This document shows positions 61,112 to 64,000 of a DNA stretch of 64,000 nt, piece by piece. How positions within the stretch are numbered: the stretch's first letter is position 1; every line of letters begins with the position of its first letter. Position numbers and translations under genes: made by a program. Under the pieces are notes generated by a model. The model ran no database searches. It was not told where the DNA came from and saw nothing but the letters and a program-made list of their open reading frames with translations. Source of the DNA: Aspidiotus rigidus (Eukaryota; Arthropoda; Insecta; Hemiptera; Diaspididae); the NCBI GenBank assembly GCA_035079385.1, contig JAVHKY010000023.1, forward strand, positions 7,270,001 through 7,334,000, in the 5' to 3' direction.

Positions 61112-62386
61112 GATAAAGATATTTCGGTCATCTTAGCCTGGAAGGAGAAAGGTGAGCGACCAGTCTGGCAAGATATCAGCTCACAGTCGGTAAATTTAAA
61201 GATCTTATGGTCACAATGGGACTCGCTTCAAGTAGAAAATGGAATTGTTTATCGGATCTGGGAAACCACAGATGGCAGATCACACCGGCGCCAACTACTG
61301 ATACCTGAAGCACTTGTTCCGGATGTCTTGAAGAGTGTTCATGACGACGCATCTGGTAGTCATCTTGGAATAACAAAAACATTGGCCAAGAATCGGGAAC
61401 GGTTTTACTGGCCAGCCTGTAGAAGTGATATAGAGGATTGGATTCAATGTTGCAGAACATGTAATGCCAGTAAGGGGCCCAATACTAGGGGCCGAGCTAA
61501 GATGCAAATCTACAATGTGGGATACCCTTTCGAACGGATCGCGGCAGATATCTCAGGACCATTTCCAGAAACTGACCAAGGTAATCATTATATTCTAGTG
61601 GTAGGAGATTACTTCAGCAAATGGATGGATGCTTACCCACTGCCAAATTTTGAAGCCGTCACTGTTGCAACAGCGCTGGTGGAAAACTGGATTTCAAGGT
61701 TTGGAGTACCTCTGGAGTTACACTCAGACCAGGGGAGAAACTTTGAATCCCAGGTATTTGGAGAAGTGGCTAAGCTGATGGGACTGAGGAAAACTCGTAC
61801 AACACCACTCCACCCACAATCTGATGGTATGGTCGAGAGGTTCAACAAAACAATAGACCAATTCCTATCCAAAGTAATTGATAGTGACCAGCGGAATTGG
61901 GACAAGCTACTTCCATTGTTCCTGCTAGCCTATCGGTCTTCAATCCATGAGAGCACCAAGGAAACACCTGCAAAAATCATTTTTGGAAGAGAACTTCGAT
62001 TACCGTGTGATTTAGAGCTGGGCACCCCTCCACAGCCACCTCAAGAAGTCGAGCCATTTACGCAAGAACTGAAGAACCGACTTAAGCAGGTACATGAGCT
62101 GGTCAGGGAAAATTTAGAAGTTGCTAGCGACCGGATGAAGGCACGCTATGACATCTGTGCAGATGAAACCAAGTTTGAACCTCAGGATAGGGTGTGGTTC
62201 TACAACCCACAGAGAAAGAAAGGGAAGAACCCAAAATTACAGTGCAATTGGGAAGGACCTTGGACAGTCGTGAAGAGAATCAACGATGTCATCTATCGCA
62301 TCCAACAGGACAGAAGGTTCAAAGTGGTCCACCGGAATAGACTAGCTGTATGGAGTCCGGCGTTTGAACGGGACGTTCAAAACTGA
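61112..62386 (+). CDS. Integrase, in frame after a UAG
   Basis: 424 codons in the same frame as gag, separated only by TAG 61109-61111. The start DKDISVILAWKEKGERPVW resembles the linker that follows RNase H in complete elements. Then come the HHCC zinc-binding domain (SVHDDASGSHLG .. CCRTC) and a DDE core with AADISGPFPE, LHSDQGRNF and GMVERFNKT. A chromatin/DNA-binding tail with NWEGPWTVVKRI follows, ending at TGA 62384. All catalytic residues seem present. An internal Met at 61328 would lose part of the zinc domain, so UAG readthrough or loss of function are the alternatives. Confidence 0.85.
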   Translation, partial: DKDISVILAWKEKGERPVWQDISSQSVNLKILWSQWDSLQVENGIVYRIWETTDGRSHRRQLLIPEALVPDVLKSVHDDASGSHLGITKTLAKNRERFYWPACRSDIEDWIQCCRTCNASKGPNTRGRAKMQIYNVGYPFERIAADISGPFPETDQGNHYILVVGDYFSKWMDAYPLPNFEAVTVATALVENWISRFGVPLELHSDQGRNFESQVFGEVAKLMGLRKTRTTPLHPQSDGMVERFNKTIDQFLSKVIDSDQRNWDKLLPLFLLAYRSSIHESTKETPAKIIFGRELRLPCDLELGTPPQPPQEVEPFTQELKNRLKQVHELVRENLEVASDRMKARYDICADETKFEPQDRVWFYNPQRKKGKNPKLQCNWEGPWTVVKRINDVIYRIQQDRRFKVVHRNRLAVWSPAFERDVQN

Positions 62387-62397
62387 GGAGGGGAAAG

Positions 62398-62824
62398 TGT
62401 GGCGTTCTGCTATGGAGGCGCAAGCACCAAGCTTGCACACGCCGCTAAACTTTTAATAATAGCAGACACCGCAAGGAAGCGTACTTATCGCTTAACTACT
62501 TCGCCGAATACGCTTGAACAACCTAGAACGTGCTCGATTGATTGTAAGGATCCTTGCATAACCTGTTTGCCGTTCTAGAAGAAATCTCGAGAATTCCGGA
62601 AATAAGGGTGAGACTATAAATAGCCGGCAGCAACCCGATAAAGCGATTCAGTTGTAATCTTAAAAGCGATAGTTAACGTGTTCTCGTTCTTTAACGCGAT
62701 TGTGTTACAGTTTAACGGTGTTTTAGAAGTGTTGTACTTGCGGTACCAGTAATAAAGCTCGGTTTTCGTAATTGTTCTTTATTATCGGTGTCAAGAGATA
62801 TTTGGTGACTGGTAGAACGTCACA
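62398..62824 (+). repeat. 3' LTR (427 bp)
   Basis: I see no difference from the 5' LTR. A purine-rich tract ends directly before it and ATAC follows it. Confidence 0.93.
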
Positions 62825-62889
62825 ATACGATACGACCTTAGGGGTTGGCGACCGGCCGGACGACAGACACCTTTTCCGAAAACCGCCCG

Positions 62890-63710
62890 TTACCTAATCC
62901 GTGGATGTGTTAACATAGGATTGACCAAATCGATAAACGAAATACTGAAAATATATTTTTGGTCTATCTCATTTCATCCCACACAGGAGTTTTTTAAGCT
63001 CGAACATTGACTATTGTTTTCACGCGGTCTATTGCGGTAGCAGTCGTAGTTCACCCCACTATTCCCGGAAAAATCACAGAAATTTATTTAATATTGATTT
63101 TTTTGGGAGTGTTCCGCCTTACCGAGGCCTATGGTACTAATGTATGTTGTAGTAGAGAGTATGGGCCTTCAAATGAATGATTTTCCCCAGGTGCCTCCCC
63201 CTCCCGTTTTTTTAATATTTGAGTTCGAAGTTCTGTTATTGCTAGAAACTAGGGAAAATAATACAGAGTGTTTACCAGGTCAACTAAGTCAAGTAAAGTC
63301 AACTTTTCTATCCGTAGGTCAACTAAAAAGTCCAAAAATGCATAATTTTGTGTAAAGAATGTTTTTCACCTGTCTTCCTATATGCACAATATCAAGGTAA
63401 AATCAACAAACTTCTGACTTTTAAAATGACACTTCTCTCAATTAAATATTAATTCTTGCAAACAAATAAGAAAATACCGAAATTACGATATTAGTTTGGA
63501 GAGGGGGGGGGGAGTTTGATATTTTTTAGGGTCAAATAAAATATCGAAAAAAGGTCAACTAATGTCAACTATTTCCATTTTTCAATTCTGGTAGATACCC
63601 TGATAATATGAATGATTTTTTTTGAAAAAAAACCATGGATGAACGTTCACATATACTGAAATGTCCCCAAGTTACATTGCTGTGCGATCATTACTGCCTG
63701 AGATATAGCT
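62890..63710 (+). repeat. Interspersed repeat, second copy, split by a MITE
   Basis: Direct copy of 56644-57120. It is interrupted after GGGAAAATAATA by the element at 63264 and resumes with ATAATATGAATG. Homology ends at AGATATAGCT, where the next element starts. Confidence 0.8.
63264..63602. mobile_element. MITE with 15-bp inverted ends and ATAATA duplication
   Basis: Ends CAGAGTGTTTACCAG and CTGGTAGATACCCTG are inverse with three mismatches. The word ATAATA flanks it on both sides (63258-63263, 63603-63608), while the copy at 57 kb has it once. The CAGGGT-type ends resemble hAT elements, though hAT would give 8 bp. Internal GGTCAACTAA words repeat. Confidence 0.8.
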
Positions 63711-64000
63711 GTTACAGTTAAAACCCGAAATCAGTAAATTCTAAAATTCACTAGTCAAAACTAGTTGCCACAAATGACTTTAGTCAGAACTAGTTTCGAC
63801 TAGTTAACTCTAGAATTTACCGTGACCCTCAGCGTTGGAGCTAGTTTTAACTTAAATAATTTCAGGTAAAACTAGTTTTTACTAGTGAAAACTAGAATTG
63901 ACTAGTAAGAAGGGAAATAGAGAAGAAATTATGATTGTCGGGGAACACTAGTTTTAACTAGTGAAAACAAGAAGGGTGAATCCAATCAGTAAAATGAATT
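63711..64000 (+). mobile_element. Second copy of the GTTACAGT palindromic family, runs off the window
   Basis: Opens GTTACAGTTAAAACCCGAAA, then the same ATTCACTAGTCAAAACTAGT arm as 9938-10074. It continues into further ACTAGTTTTAACTAGT-rich text not present in the short copy. The right end lies beyond 64000. Confidence 0.6.

Larger units (their letters stand above)
58740..62824 (+). mobile_element. Ty3-group LTR retrotransposon lacking RT and RNase H
   Basis: Two matching LTRs, a tRNA primer-binding site right after the 5' LTR, gag-protease and integrase frames, and a purine-rich GAGGAGGGGAAAG before the 3' LTR. Nothing between protease and integrase corresponds to reverse transcriptase or RNase H. 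The element is 4085 bp, too short for a complete Ty3-group element. Flanking ATAC duplications and undiverged LTRs point to recent insertion, presumably using enzymes supplied by a complete relative. Confidence 0.9.

Noticed and set aside
1..64000. CRISPR arrays, operons or bacterial genes
   Set aside because: Introns, poly(A) signals and animal retrotransposons show a eukaryotic nuclear genome; the tandem repeats have no spacers.

Overview
This is a stretch of an animal nuclear genome, almost certainly an arthropod and most likely an insect. Genes are split by short GT-AG introns. Intergenic DNA is AT-rich. The two recognisable single-copy genes are a cytoplasmic dynein intermediate chain and a myeloid leukemia factor. 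The rest is crowded with degenerate retrotransposons (Jockey-like, R1-like, Penelope-like, Ty3-like) and short inverted-repeat elements typical of insect genomes. The sequence alone does not fix the order.

Layout. 1-2.4 kb: no confident gene. 2.45-5.1 kb: a repeat block in which TTTA/TTAA arrays alternate with short GC-rich units, with a 45-bp minisatellite element inside it. 6.3-8.5 kb: a broken Jockey-type LINE. 8.5-13 kb: degenerate repeats and one palindromic MITE. 13.6-18.4 kb (+): the dynein intermediate chain in 15 coding exons, three of them in-frame micro-exons. 21.4-23.8 kb (+): Mlf, with two alternative last exons. 24-29.6 kb: mostly empty, with one long-TIR MITE. 29.6-31.2 kb (-): a five-exon gene for a protein with a possible Cys-His-Asp triad, interrupted by a single in-frame UGA. 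32.4-43.3 kb: a transposon graveyard holding two Penelope-like fragments, a nested pair of opposite 45-bp-repeat elements, an RNase H-bearing LINE tail and a Ty3-like integrase tail followed by 59-bp tandem repeats. 50.0-50.9 kb (-): an intact single-exon gene for a secreted protein I cannot place. 52.4-52.7 kb: a perfect 199-bp palindrome carrying a hammerhead ribozyme motif on each strand, flanked by a 12-bp direct repeat. 55.3-56.3 kb (-): an R1-like LINE fragment. 58.2-63.6 kb: a Tc1/mariner-style MITE, then a young LTR retrotransposon with LTRs that read as identical, and a further MITE that has split a local repeat.

The LTR element has Gag, a protease-like region and integrase but no reverse transcriptase or RNase H. 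Gag-protease and integrase lie in one frame, separated by a single UAG. With its undiverged LTRs it looks like a recently mobilised non-autonomous element.

The host genes show no functional relation to each other. Dynein intermediate chain serves cargo transport on microtubules, and Mlf is a nuclear/cytoplasmic regulator and chaperone partner. The most unusual items are the double-stranded hammerhead palindrome, the RT-less LTR element with its SAP-domain Gag, and the UGA-interrupted gene.
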